Source of the DNA: Erythroxylum novogranatense
Taxonomy: Eukaryota > Streptophyta > Magnoliopsida > Malpighiales > Erythroxylaceae
Assembly (NCBI GenBank): GCA_029891385.1
Contig: CM057234.1
Coordinates: 17,842,350 to 17,906,349, forward strand
Reading direction: 5' to 3'
DNA length: 64,000 bases
Below are positions 32,629 through 45,164 of this stretch, in pieces (the stretch's first letter is position 1; every line of letters begins with the position of its first letter). Under the pieces are notes generated by a model. The model saw only the letters and a list, made by a program, of their open reading frames with translations. It was not told where the DNA came from and ran no database searches. A program made the position numbers and the translations under genes.

Positions 32629-35600
32629 ATGGCGGTTGGTTCACTACCCGTCCACGCGCCTCAACGCTTTCAGGCACTTCCTTTCCCTCAAACCCGCCGA
32701 GATTACACCTTCTCTTGCTTTATTGGGTCCTCGTCCGTAGTGAGCCTTTGGAAGCATCATTCCATGGCCGTTTGCTCTCAGGCCAAGCGAGGATGGCCCA
32801 AAGTAGACGAAGTAGCGTCTTGTAAGATAGCTATTTACTAGTAAAGTGTCGTTTATCGTATAGTTTGAAGTTGAACAGGATATGGGTTGCGCTTTGAATC
32901 TGCAGCTTCGCATAGGATACAAGCAATTTCAGATCTTTCTGCAAATTTCTGACTGTTATTAGCGTCTATCTTTATTTTGTTTCCTACGTCTTATGGTGTA
33001 ATGGCTTACGGGGTTGTAATTTATGTTTTGTTGTTTATTCGATAATAGCTTCCGATCTTAATTTCGAAGCGCCACTCAGAATAGTGGAGTATCCAGACCC
33101 TTTATTGAGAGCGAGAAACAAGAGAATTGATAGATTTGATGAGAATTTGAAGAAGTTGGTAGATGAGATGTTCGATATTATGTACAAGTAAGTTTTCGGA
33201 GTCTTGCAAGGTATTTCTGTATAAAGAGTATCGATAATAGAAAAAGGCTTCTGGTATTGGAATTGTGGGGCTTTAATCGTGCGACTTCAAGCTTAAACCT
33301 TACGATGTACCTATGGCTCAAGCTTACTTCTTGTGTTTGAAGGGTCCAGTGCTTCAGTCTATGGGTACCTTTAAACGTATCCGCACTCTTTTGAAACTAT
33401 CATTTTCGTATATTTAAATTCTTGACGCCCAATAGTACGTTTTAGTTGTGGATATTGGTTTGAATGAACCATATCAATTTGCAGAGTGCATTATCCTCTG
33501 TGTTAGGGGTTCATTGGCAAGTTAAATTTATGAAATTGATGTATTTTCATTGTTGGTTTTACTTTTGCATCTCTGAATAACACCCATAGTGCTAGCACTA
33601 GAAATCTCATTATCTTGCGTCTATAGATATTTCCTATTCTTACAGGGTGGTCATTAAGTTAATAAAAGAATTTGATGAATAGTTCTTGTGCTAGCATCTG
33701 TTATTTCTTCTCTTTTTTTAATTCACATATTAGAGCTATTCTTTGTTCATTGGGCTACTCTGGTGTTCCTTCCCAGCTTGCTACTAAAGCTTAAACCCAT
33801 ATTCTCTTTGTAATGAGACCTATATTCTTGGACCATACCATATCCTACCTAGTTTTACCTGTTATATTGGTCTAGTCTAATGTCAAATGCTCTATGTAAC
33901 ATGCCTTTTCTTAAACAAGTTCGTTTTTATTCAAAATCTTTCAACAGCTATCATGTCTCCCACAAACCTACGTATCAATGTTATTCTGGTAATTTTAAAT
34001 GCCTTATTGGAGTATACATGTTATATTCTTATAAAATTCTTTGCTATTGACAGGTTTGTGAACAATACTTCTTGGCTTCCTTTTTAACAGAACTGATGGT
34101 ATTGGTCTCTCAGCACCCCAAGTAGGAATCAATGTGCAACTTATGGTGTTTAATCCAGTTGGAGAACGTGGTGGAGGAGAGGAAATTGTTCTTGTTAATC
34201 CAAGAGTTAGCAAATATGCAAAGAAAATGGTGCTCTTTAATGAAGGCTGCCTATCCTTTCCTGGTATCTATGCTGATGTAGAGGTACTTGCATTGCACTT
34301 TGCCCTTGCCTTGTTTTCTTTTGTTCAAGTTCATATTCCACCAGACTAATGAGATTAATAATCAGCTGAAAGGGCCACTTGCAATTATTAATAATCATAT
34401 GCAAGTTAATATGATAAATCAAAATCTTCATTGCAAGGTTTTCTTTCGGTAAATTTGATTTTTTGTAGCAACAACAAGTAAATCCAGGTAAAGGTACAGC
34501 TATTGTGACCATCTGTTATGTTTATTCAGTATCTTATTTATTAAATCTGGTCGTTCACACGTAATAACATTTGATTCACACATTCATGTAATTATGTGCT
34601 TTTAGATCTATCTCCAGGAAAATTCTTTAATGACAAACTGAAGTTCTGACTAATAGCTCGTAATAACAGTTGGTTAATATGTCCAACAACATAGGGAGCA
34701 CAGTTCACTTTGATCTTCTAAGAACTTAGATGATAGATATCATTTGGCAGCACATTAGAGAACATATACTTTAAATGACCGTTGATGTTACTATAAAACA
34801 TAAAGTCATATAGAAAGAGAAGAGTGTGTGAAAGGGTTATTTAATTTATTAAAGGGTAAAAGACTTAGACCTCTTCTATAGTTTAAGAAATTTTGAAAAA
34901 AAATTTTGATCTTTAAAATTTTCAAAAAAGTTCCTCCTACTTTTCAATTTTTCAGAAAAATCTCTTATCTTAAACTTCGGTTAAAAAATAACGACGAAAC
35001 ACGTGCAGTATGAACATTAAACGTGGACTAATCAAATGTTAGTCAAATGGTAACCCAACTTAGTTTTTAAACTCGACCCGAATGAATTAAATTATGTTCT
35101 AAATTAATAATGTAAGATGATTATAATAAATTTTTAGTTTGTGTGAGATTTAATTAGTTCGGTTCGAGTTTAAGAGCTGAGTTGAATTGTTATGTAAATA
35201 ACATTTGATATTCTTGCTATGTGTGTTTCGTTGTTTTTTAATCCGAAGTTTTAAAAAATGAGTTTTTCTGTTCAAGAATTTTAAAGTTAGGGGATTTTTG
35301 TAAGATATCTTAAACTACAATGGAGGTTTATGTCGTTTATCTATTTATTAAAATCATGTATTACCATTGCTGGCTTAGTATTCACCCTCAAATTCAAAAC
35401 TTTCCAAACTATCTTGTGTTTCACACTAACTGGCATCTTTAATACAGAGACCACAGTCCGTAAAAATCGATGCGAGGGATATTGGTGGTGCTAGGTATAC
35501 AGTCAACTTGTCAGGCCTTCCTGCACGGATTTTCCAACATGAATATGATCATCTGCAGGTCCATTATCATTTGTTAATTTGTGTATACTGTAAATGGCTA

Positions 35601-36453
35601 ATGGGCAATTTTTTGTGTGGGTGCTTTAGAGTTTATAACTTAGAGTTTTCATTGCATGGCTAAAATAGGTGTGGTATTGCAGGGTGTTCTGTTCTTTGAT
35701 AGAATGACTGAAGAAGTTCTGGATAGTATTCGTGGTCAGCTAAAGGTGAGTGAAATTTTACCTACTGTTTTTTCTTTTTTCGCCACGCCGCAAGAAACTG
35801 TCCGTGGTTTGTTCACTCTCAATGTTACATTTCTTTTCCTTTACCAAAAGCATAAGATCTGCCAAAGAAACACCATGCTTATAGGGATTACGAATTAAAA
35901 AGTGTTCAATGGAGTGTCTAAATTTTAAAAAAATCAGACAGCTCAGTTTAAAAGGTTGTTTTTATTGGTATTTTTTAATGTAGTTAACGAAGCATATGAA
36001 GATTAATGCTTAGAGAGATTACGTTCAAGAATTGTTTTTGATTCAATCCATAGGAATCAATAAAAAAGGCAAATCTTTTATGATATACCTATGTGATTTT
36101 TGTCTTTGTCAATATGATTTTTAAACTTTTGTTGGTTACGAATTTGAAATGTGATCGCTTGTTTAATGTTCAAAAACATTAACCTTTTACGTGCTTTGTC
36201 AGTTATGTCAGCAAAATGTTAGTTTGATAGAACCTTTTGAATTTAGATATTGGAAAAAATTTAAAAAGGAATTTTGTAGCTCATTATTCTTATGTTGATA
36301 TGATTACTACATGACTGTGCTGCCACATATTAACTAGTTAAACTGTGATAGGCATTAGAGAAGAAGTATGAAGATAAGACTGGACGCCCAAGTCCTGAAA
36401 GGGTAGAAGCACGCAAAGGGAAGAGGGTTGCTTCTGGCTTTGGAAAGCCATGA
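32629..36453 (+). CDS. PDF1B: Peptide deformylase, PDF1B type (organellar), six exons
   Basis: Removes the N-formyl group from new proteins made in plastids and mitochondria; a metal enzyme. Exons: 32,629-32,821; 33,049-33,187; 34,091-34,283; 35,448-35,558; 35,683-35,745; 36,352-36,453. All introns are GT-AG, and the joined frame is 266 codons without a break, close to Arabidopsis PDF1B (273). Motif 1 GIGLSAPQ is at residues 114-121, motif 2 EGCLS at 162-166 (metal ligand Cys164), and motif 3 QHEYDHL at 205-211 (ligands His206 and His210, catalytic Glu207). Residues 1-65 are a serine- and arginine-containing leader without acidic clusters, fitting a transit peptide. ATG 32,629 is chosen because it is the first in this frame and gives that leader; M46 is a possible second start. 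The C-terminal tail EKKYEDKTGRPSPERVEARK is the usual PDF1B basic end. It is the only intact host gene seen. Intron 3 carries a MITE, and a Helitron ends 105 bp upstream. Confidence 0.95.
34854..35342. mobile_element. MITE, Mutator-like, in intron 3 of PDF1B
   Basis: A 489-bp element. Left end GGGTAAAAGACTTAGACCTC...TAGTTTAAGA, right end TCTTAAACTA...GGAGGTTTATGTCGTTTATC: imperfect terminal inverted repeats of about 35 bp. It is flanked by a perfect 10-bp direct repeat ATTTATTAAA (34,844-34,853 and 35,343-35,352). A 9-10-bp duplication points to the Mutator superfamily. It has no coding capacity. It lies between exons 3 and 4 and leaves the splice sites untouched. Confidence 0.7.
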
Positions 36454-37256
36454 GCACAGAGGTGGACTTCAAAATCTCATTAAAGATATTCATAGGGACG
36501 CTTTATTTGTAATTTTTCTGTTTCTTGGTTCCCTGTCACTTCGTTTTTTTTTTTTTTCCCATTTGCTTTTCGTATCAGATGAAACTTGGCCTTCTTATGC
36601 TTGGAATTAAATGAGACCTTGTCCTTAAGGTCACAATCAAAACTAGGATATGTTTGTTTGAATTGTTATAAGTCCTCCCATGTGGCTTAATTAGGAAATT
36701 GAGTGTCTTAGTGAATAAACAATTATGTGACTTCATTATTTGGGAAAATGAGCTTGCCTATCCTAACAATAGCTTTGGGAGTTGGGACTCAAAATGGGAT
36801 TAACTCCATTACTACTGAGACCAGGTAAAAGAGAGGCTATGCCAAAATCGATGGGGTCTTATAGTTAGTCAAGCCAAGGAAAGGATGGGTAAGGGTAAGA
36901 GATGGCAAACCTCTCTTTCCACTGAGAAAGACTAACCTAACGTCTATACCATATGCATTAGTTCTTACATCGAAAGAGCTATTTTCTATAAGTGCGGATG
37001 ATGATAAATTTTAATGTTAACTAGTATAAAATTAGGCTGTAAATGGATCATGTGGCCATGAGGACGAGGGCCACGAGGAATTTGGAATACAGTAGAATAG
37101 AAGGGACTGAATGTTAAGGGGAAAAGAAGAAATAAATTATGAAAAAGAGGGAACAAACAATATACCTAGAGAGAGAAAACGCTATGTAACTGCTACTGTT
37201 TATCTTCGTTTTTGCGTTAAAATTTTCTGTTCTTACGTAATACTCAGTGCTTCTCA
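36454..37256. other. PDF1B 3' UTR, then LINE 5' leader
   Basis: The first about 200 bp are T-rich with AATTAAAT near 36,606, a possible polyadenylation region for PDF1B. From about 36,800 the sequence becomes purine-rich and leads to the LINE ORF1. The LINE 5' border and target duplication were not found. Confidence 0.4.
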
Positions 37257-38500
37257 TGACAACCCTGATATATGAGGGTCATCTCCCCAAGAAGGTAAGA
37301 TTCCGAGAACGTGATGAAGATCCTCCCCCAAACCCCAAACCTACTTATAGTGTGGCCTTAGGAAACTCGACGATGGACGTTGAGCCAGTGACTTGTCCAT
37401 GGCCTATCGAAGAGTTTATCGAGCCAGAGGAAGGTGACACAACCCATCTGACGGGGGAAGCTGGTGCAGGTGTTATGCTATCCCAAACTTTCAAGGCAAA
37501 GCTAGACAAGCAGTGGGAAAAATCCGTTGTTATCAAACTACTTGGACATCGTATTGGATATCGGGTTCTCTGCTCTTGGTTGGCAAATTTGTGGAGTCTG
37601 AAAGGCCCCATGAAGGTTATAGATTTGGACTATGATTACTTTCTGGTGAAATTCCTTGACAATAGCGACTTCATCAATGCCCTCACTAATAGACCTTGGG
37701 TAATTTTCGGACATGCTTTATCAGTCCAGTAATGGAAACCATATTTTCGTCCCTCCCAAGGCAAGGTAACAAGAGTTGTTGTATGGATAAGGTTCCTCGA
37801 ACTTTCTATTGCTCGATATCACCCAATGATACTCATAGCTTTGGGGAATCAAGTGGGACAAACAGTGAAGATAGATGAGACGACGATGCAGACGCAGAGA
37901 GGACGGTTCGCGTGAGTTGCTGTCGATATAGACCTTACCGTCCCTTTACGCAACACAGTGGAGCTCGATGGTGAGACAGCGTCGGATACAAGGCCGAGTG
38001 ATAGTTCCACAATGCAACGAGGGCCGGAGGGTACTGGGACAGGTGTCCAGACAGCGGCTGGTTCTAACGGGTATGGTCCTTGGATGATGGTGCAATGGCG
38101 AACTCCTCCCGCCCCTGTACAACGTCAAAATCACCGAGACATTAATAAGCACAAGACGGTTTCTAAGGTGGGAGGCGTTTTGACAGATATAGAGACAATG
38201 GATAATGACCCTGTTGCAGAGAGGGAGCCCACTGCTCAGAGAGACTTGACAGGAGTAGGGAACAGTTTTAATCTAGCTGATTTAGTTGGCATGGGACATA
38301 AAAAAGGCCGGGATGGAGCATCTACTTCGTACATCAGTAAATGACTTGCAAGGGCTGCTTCAAAAGGCAAATCCAAGAATACTACCCCACTAGTTAATAG
38401 CGCACTTACAAAGTCAGACGATCGTCCAAAGGTAGGTGCGGCTAGTGGCACCGAGGTACCCCTTATTTCCACAACTCAAGAGAATAATACGAATTTCATA
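37257..38500 (+). pseudogene. LINE (L1-type) ORF1, DUF4283 protein, broken
   Basis: The RNA-binding ORF1 product of plant L1 elements. PPKKVRFR-like start (LPKKVRFRERDEDPP). The DUF4283 core runs KWEKSVVIKLLG-like residues, then HRIGYRVLCSWLANLWSLKG, KVIDLDYDYFLVKFLDNSDF and RPWVIFGHALSVQ. An in-frame TAA at 37,730 precedes WKPYFRP, and a TGA near 37,917 lies in FARVAVDIDL. The CCHC knuckle expected after VDIDL is not visible: the text goes from RNTVELDGE to a linker and GPWMMVQWRTPP, so a small deletion is likely. At 38,500 the reading frame is cut by the hAT element and resumes at 49,106 (TLAQDKHIAITINSHSE). Confidence 0.75.
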
Positions 38501-38679
38501 CCGTACCGGTCAAAAATTGATATCGGTATTGGTACAAAGGTACCGGTCAAAAATTTCGGCCGATACCAGCCATTTTCAGTGAGTATCGACCTATACCATA
38601 AATATCGAAAAATTTCTGGTGGTTCCGGTAATTTTAAAATTTTTAGGGACCTAGTTGCAAATAAAAAAAATTACCCTAA

Positions 38680-39015
38680 AAATCTTACCCCCTCCCGACC
38701 TTCGTCCTCCAGCAGCCCACTCTCTTCTCTCTTCTAGCTATCGCTGTTGTCCGTCCGTCTTCGCCGCCCTCTGCCGCCTAATTCTTGTCGTCCGTCTCTC
38801 TTCCACCGCGTCGCCGCCCCTCCCTAGTCTGGATCTGGACTCCGGTGGTCTCCTCGAGCCTTCCTCTTCTCGTTCGTCTTTCTGTCGGGTCTTCGCTCTT
38901 CTCCCTAGCGTCATCGGTCGTCCACGCCAGCTTCAACCTTCTCGTTTGTCCTCCTTCAGTCTTCGACGCACCAGACGACGGGAAGACAACGCCCGAAGCA
39001 CCGAAGACTCGATTA
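38680..39015 (+). promoter_or_regulatory. GC-rich 5' leader of the hAT gene
   Basis: A CT/CG-rich island (cctcccgaccttcgtcctcc and onward) in a region that is otherwise AT-rich. It probably holds the promoter and first, non-coding exon of the transposase, with a possible donor at GGGGTGTATA (about 39,023). The acceptor TGTCCAG lies just before the transposase start at 46,078. ORFs in three frames here reflect composition only. Confidence 0.4.
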
Positions 39016-39883
39016 TTTTTGGGGTGTATATTTTTTATTTTTGTTTCATTTTTCATGCATTTTGAAAATAATTGCTTCTGATTGTGTTGATTGTTGGATT
39101 TGGGAAAAAATAAAGTGAATTTCGGTTGATATTGTGTTAGATTTAGGGAAAAATTTGGAGTGGATTTCAGTTGGAAGTGGAAATTTGGATGTTGATTTTG
39201 ATTGTGTTTTGTCATTTGTCATTTGTGAATTGTGAGTTATGAAATTGAATTGAACCGAAATTGAGGATTTGCAATTAGATTCTGGAATTGGATTTTGACA
39301 TTTTGCAATTTGGAATTGGAAAGTGGATTGGAAATTAAATTTGAAATGGTGATTTATTGATTATTGAATGGTGAAAATTGTCTTGTGATTTATTATGGTA
39401 TTAATATTGAATTGTTGAATTATTGATGATTGATATTGAATTTGAGTTTGAGCAATTGAATTTGAGATTGAGTTTAATAATTTGAAATGTTTAATTGTAC
39501 ATGTATTTTATTTAATGATAATTTGGTACTTATGGTTAACCTTATGTTTTAAATTTAAACTTTAAAGTTAAAATATTGATGTTGATTAATTGGTTATTAA
39601 AACTTAAAATTGAAAGTTGATAATCAAAATCAAATCAACATTTAAACCTAATTGTAAAATTGATAATCAAATGTGAATTTAATAATTAAATGTAAAATTG
39701 TAAATTTGATAATCAAAATTAGTAAATAAAATTGAAAAAGCTTAACATTAATTTACTCATTCTTAATATTTTTAAATGGTAATTTATTTGTAATATTTGG
39801 GTATTGAATTTTGGTAAATAATTAGTTAAGTATAAAATTATAGAATTAGAAATTAATAATAATTTGATTGTAGTTAATGATAG

Positions 39884-42800
39884 TGTTGGGCCCCGATTCA
39901 TAATAGGCATGTTTCAATTATTTTGAGGTTTAATTTGATGATTTTAATGTGTTTGGAATTATATTGAGGATTAAGCAATTTTATTGCTTAAGTTATGATT
40001 ATTAAATGAAAGGATTTGGTGAAATGAAATTTGTTGATGAATTATTAATTGTGATGCATTATTCGTATTAAAAAGAATTATATAAATTGAGGTTGCTATG
40101 AATTTAGGTGATGGAGATTAAAATTGAATTAGAGCTTGTATGGATTTTAGAAATTCAATGAATAAGAAGGTTAGAGGATGATTGTTTTAATTGATGGAAT
40201 TGAGAAGTCTAATTTGGAATTTGAGATTTTAGTGCTTAAGTAAGAATTATTAAATTGAAGGAATTGAGGTAAATTAGAATTTTAATTTTGGTATTAGATT
40301 TTCAAAGAATAAGGAAATATTAAATTAGGCCTTAAAATATTGTTATGAATAAATTCGGTTTTGTTTAAATGGTTATAAGGCTTTAGGTTTATTAAAATGG
40401 GCTTTTAGCCTTTGGAATGATTTGTAAATGATGGGGAAGCAATTATGTGGGCTAGGGTTGTTATGGTTAAGTAAATGAAAAAGAAGGGAGGCAAGTGGGC
40501 TTTTAAGTGGGAGCCCATTTAATTTGAAGTTTGAAGGAGGAAAGATTAAAATTTGGTAAACTTTTAAGTGTTTAGGAGGAAAGAAGGAACTTGGGCTTGA
40601 AGGTTGGGCTTAGGTTAAAGAGTAGGAGTTAGGTTTAATGAAGAGTTAGGGTTTATGTTAAGAAAGCTTAGGAATTAGAAGAAGCCAACGAAAATGCAAG
40701 GGAAGCTAATGTGAGGTGATGTCGTTTGCTTAGAAAATAAGAGAGTGAGTGGATTCAAAATTTCAAAGGAGAAAGATGAAGAGTGGGATTCGCCATTGGA
40801 GAAGAAGAAGAAGAAGAAAAGGTGAGAGCTTTGGTTTTCTTGGTTTAGGAAGGTGATTGAGAGAGTTTTCTTAGAAGAAAAGGAAGAGGAAGAGATTATC
40901 CTCCATTAGAGTCAAGAGAGAAGATTTTGTGGGTCACTTTCCAAAGGTAAGGATTTGAAATTTTGTGATTTTGTAGCTAGAATGTTTCCTTTCTTGTTTT
41001 AAATGGGTATTGGAAGATGATTGATAAAAAAGAAGAAGGTTTATATGAAGGTTAAAATTTCAGATTTGGATGAGTTAGGGTTTCAAATTTTCCTTAGTAT
41101 TTTGTTAGGTTTATTCTCTTTTCTTGGTTAATATGGTGATTGAAGAGTATTGGGGTAGGAAAGAAAGGAAAAGAGAAGAGCATGAATGTTTGAAAATTTC
41201 AGCAAGCATAGGACTTGGGAATTTCAAATTTCAATTAGTTTTGAAGGGGTTTTAGTTAATATAGCAAAAGAATGGCACAAGAAAGGTTTTGGTAAGGTTC
41301 GGTGAACTCAATATCAAGTTTCACAATTGTGGAAAATTTCAGCATGCATGTATGGCCTTAAAGTTGATAATTTTCAAACTTTGGATTGGTTTTAAAGGGG
41401 TTTCAATTGGAATAGCTTTAGGAAGGTGTAGATAAGGTTATATGAAATAATCTCATGTTTTCCTTGTCTTTGGAAAATTCCAGCATTGGTCATGTTTGGA
41501 AATTCATGGTTTTCTAGTAGGATTTGTGTTTTAATGATGGTTGTGATGATAATGGGTTAGATAAAATATAGGTGAAAGTATGTAAGTTGAATTCAAGTTT
41601 TCCAAGGTTGAAAACAAAATTCCAGCATAGGTTATGTTTGTAAATTCATGATTTTGTTGCTTGGGTTGTTCTATTCTTGGTTAATATGATGGTTTGAAGA
41701 GTATTGGCTTAGAAAAGAAAAGAAGAAGGAGGTTAAAAAAAAGAGAAAATTCAGATTTGTGTAGGTATTTTGAGTTGAGATTTTTTGCAAATTTGGATTA
41801 GGTTTAAGATGAGTTTTGATTGTTATAGCTTAAAAGAGTATAAGGAGGTTAGGTTGGAGGCGATGGCGGTTTGTCCATTTTGTTAAAATTTCAGCATGTG
41901 ATTTTTGGGAATTATGAGTTTATTGGTAAGGGTTTTGCTTAACATGGTGGTTTGAGCATGGTGGTCGAAAGAGTTAGTGATGAAGGTCAAGTTTCAACAT
42001 TTGTTTAAAATTCCAGCATACCCTTATTGTGTTGATTAGGGTTTTATGGTAGAGTTGCATTTCTTATTTCAAAATGGTGGATTGAAGAGTTATTTTATGA
42101 AAGAATAAGAAAAGAAGAAGAGTAAATGGAAGTTGAGAGAAAAATCTGGTTTTCGTGGGTATGAAAAATTCTGGAATTTGTTTAAGTTTCTTGATAGGTT
42201 TTGGGTTTAAATGACTTAAGAAAGGTCTAAGTAAAGTTAGGTAAAGTTCGATGATTGTTTAAGCCAAGTTTGCAATTCCTAGAAAAATTTCAGCATGAGT
42301 ATTGATTGGTAATTCATGATTATTGTTAGGTTTATTCTTTCTTATTTGCTAATGATGGATTGAGTGTAGGATTAGTGAATGAAAGAAGAAGAATTAGGAA
42401 AGTGGAAGGAGAAATCAGCATGTGTATTAGTGGTTAATTCATGGTTTTGATTGTTAGGTTTTATCTTTTCTTACTTGATTTGAAGAATGAGTATTAAGTT
42501 GGGGTTTGAGTTTGGAAAATCGTAATTGTTGTGAGGGGTTCTAAACTTAGAGATTTTCAAATCTTGATGGTTATTTAAATACGTGTTGATGCTATTGGTT
42601 TATTGGTTTAAGTAAAGTATGGGTAAGATGGGTTAGGAAGAGGTTTATAAAGGGTAGCTATATATGTTTTGTTTTGGTTCTTGTTTAATGCTAGAGGTTA
42701 CATCATGATTGGTTTTGAGTTATTGATTGGGTTATTGAATGAATGAATGTAGGGTAAGTGAAGTACTAAGATGGAATGTGGAGATAGTTGTAAATGGATG

Positions 42801-45001
42801 TTCTTGATCATGTTCATTCGAGTGTTTTGTGTAATTAAAAGGATATGAGTTGTGTTGTATGATCATATAGGGACTCGAATTGGGTATGAGATGTTGAAGT
42901 GTGAATAGAAATGGTTCACATCACCTTGGAATGAATGACTTGTATATTGAAGTGCTTAGTATGGAGAATTAGATGGAAATGGAGGTTTGGGAAAATTTCC
43001 AGCATATGTCTCTTTATTCATTCATGGTGTTTTGTTAGAATTTGGCCTTTCTTGCTTAGAAATGAAGGTGTAAGAGGTTTCTTAGAGAGTAAAGTGGAAA
43101 GAAGAAGGATTTTAGAAACAAAAGCGTAAAATTTCATATTTGAGTTGTTGGCTTTAAGGCATGAGATTCTAGAAAATAATTGATAAGATTGAGATAGGTT
43201 ATGATGGTTATAGTTTAGTAATGAATAGGCAAAGTTGGGTAAGTTTAAAGTCAAATTCTCGCATTCTTGAAAAATTTCAGCATTTGAGTTTTTGGTAATT
43301 AGACCTTGTTATGCTTTGTTTAGGTCTCTTAAGGCAAGTGAAGATTGGAAAGAACAATTTGACAAATTGCAAAGCCAAAGGATAAGAGGTGGGTAACTTT
43401 TTAATCATTAAGTATTAGGCTATATTCCTATGATTTGTACATTTTGAACAAAGGATTATTTGTGATATTTGAGTCTCAGATCTTGTGCACCGTTCTACGA
43501 CTATGTGTGTAAAGATTAGTAATATTGTTTGTTAAGTGATCAAAATTCAATGTGTGAATTACATGTTTATGTGAGCGTATCTTGTTGAAATGGCCATTCG
43601 TGGCAAAGCTTGATGAATAATGGAAAAGAATGAGAATATGAGATTTAGAAAGAATGCCTAATATGATCATGTATGATTTTGTTGGGTTTGTAGTGATCCT
43701 CTGCTTAACAAGTGCAAGCTTGTCATAGAAGCCACTACCGCCTGCATAAGTGGCATAGGAGCTCGAATCGGACTCCCTGTTCACGGCCACACATGGTCGC
43801 TTGTCGAACATGTGTAGTCGTTCTGATAGGATCACTCAAACCATCGATATGTGCTTTTGTCTTTGTTATCGATATTTGGTGATTTTGTAATTGTTTTATT
43901 TGTTAGAAAATGAAATTGATGGTTATCGACTTGAAATTATTATTATTGATGCATGTGTTAGCTTATACTTAATTATTAGATGTTACCACTTGGAGCCGTC
44001 GTGCTCACCCCCTTATCTCACTCCTCGGGTTTTGAATAAGAAATCGAGTTCGATCGAGATTGAAACAAATTCGATGCAACTTGCTTTTGAAGTTATGTTG
44101 TAAAAGAAAGGCATTAGTTTATTCTCTATTCGTTGTTTTGTTAAATTAGTTGTAATCGGGCTAAATGCCCTTTGATGAGTTGTATTAGTTTATTGTCATG
44201 TAAATCATAAGGTTTTGAGGTTCCAAATGTACTTTATATCTATATATCCTTTAATATTTGAAGTTCAAATGTAATGTATAAGATAATGTATGATTGTAAG
44301 ATCGAAAAGCGAGAAAAAAAGGGATGAGTTGGTATTGTTGTATGGATTGAAATGGTTAGAATTCTTAAGATTGCATTGTGGCCCTTTGAGTTGGAGGTGG
44401 GCTGTGCTATTGAGTTGGAAGATAGAAGTGGTTTTATGCAGGTTTGGAGCTTGGATGGATAGATTAGGATTTTGGCTAGATCAATTTTAGGGAGGTGCTG
44501 TCCAATTTTCTTAAAATGGACAGAAACTTCACTTAGGTTTTAGACTATGTTAGAGCTTGAATTTGAAATGGGTAGATTTCTTGACGTTTGTAGATAATGT
44601 CAAGATCTTGAAAACGAGATAAAATGGGTCATGATTGGACTTAAGATGAAAAAGTTATGAACGTTTGAAAATTTCGATTTACTATTCTTTTGGTAAGATT
44701 TCACTATTCATATGGTCATTAGCTTAAACAAGGTTTTAATTCTTTCAATGATTGTAGTGAGCTATGAAATTGTTTTGCTTAAGATTGAGGTCTATAGAAT
44801 AAAGTGAAAAGAAATGAGAACAAATTAGTATGAAAATGAATTTTAAGATTAATAAGATGAGAGAGAAAAAAAAATTTTATCGGGATTTTTCGGATTAGAG
44901 ATTGGATATTCGGTAACGGGTTATACGAGTTCATAAGGAATCATGTGTACGTATTGGGGGAATATGTATAAGTAGTTGGATTCCGAACACGGGATCCAAC
45001 A
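39884..45001 (+). mobile_element. Solo LTR of a Ty3/gypsy-like element, 5.1 kb
   Basis: Begins TGTTGGGCCCCGATTC and ends GGATCCAACA, giving a TGTTGG...CCAACA inverted end pair. It is flanked by a perfect 5-bp duplication GATAG at 39,879-39,883 and 45,002-45,006. The length of 5,118 bp is long for an LTR. The interior has no coding region. It contains an exon-like purine-rich leader ending at a donor-like AAAAGGTGAGAG (about 40,828), repeated AAAATT(T/C)CAGCAT phrases from 41,200 to 43,290, and a CTTGGAGCCGTCGTGCTCAC segment (43,990s) typical of gypsy LTRs. Strand is inferred from the leader and donor. Confidence 0.75.
41190..43300 (+). repeat. Degenerate tandem repeat inside the solo LTR
   Basis: The phrase AAAATT(T/C)CAGCAT(G/A) recurs about a dozen times at intervals of roughly 130-350 bp, usually followed by TTTGG(T)AATTCATG(A/G)TT and TTGTTAGG(T/A)TT. 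The units are old and unequal. Confidence 0.55.
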
Positions 45002-45164
45002 GATAGTATTTGCTTACGTGAGTATTAGTTTTAGGTAGGTAAATAATTAATTGACTATAAAAGTTCAAAGATGTTGAACTTTAATAGAATGGTAATATAT
45101 ATGTGTAGGGAATCATAAATGTTTAAAATTGGTAATGTTATCAAATTGTAATTTGTGAATTATG

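Noticed and set aside
32555..32740. Alternative upstream ORF MEIAANCFNSARK for PDF1B
   Set aside because: It is in a different frame from the deformylase, ends before the splice site and cannot join exon 2. It may be a short upstream ORF at most.
38655..39081. Overlapping GC-rich ORFs of 98-145 codons on both strands
   Set aside because: Low-complexity S/R/P-rich text produced by the GC-rich hAT leader; no domain.
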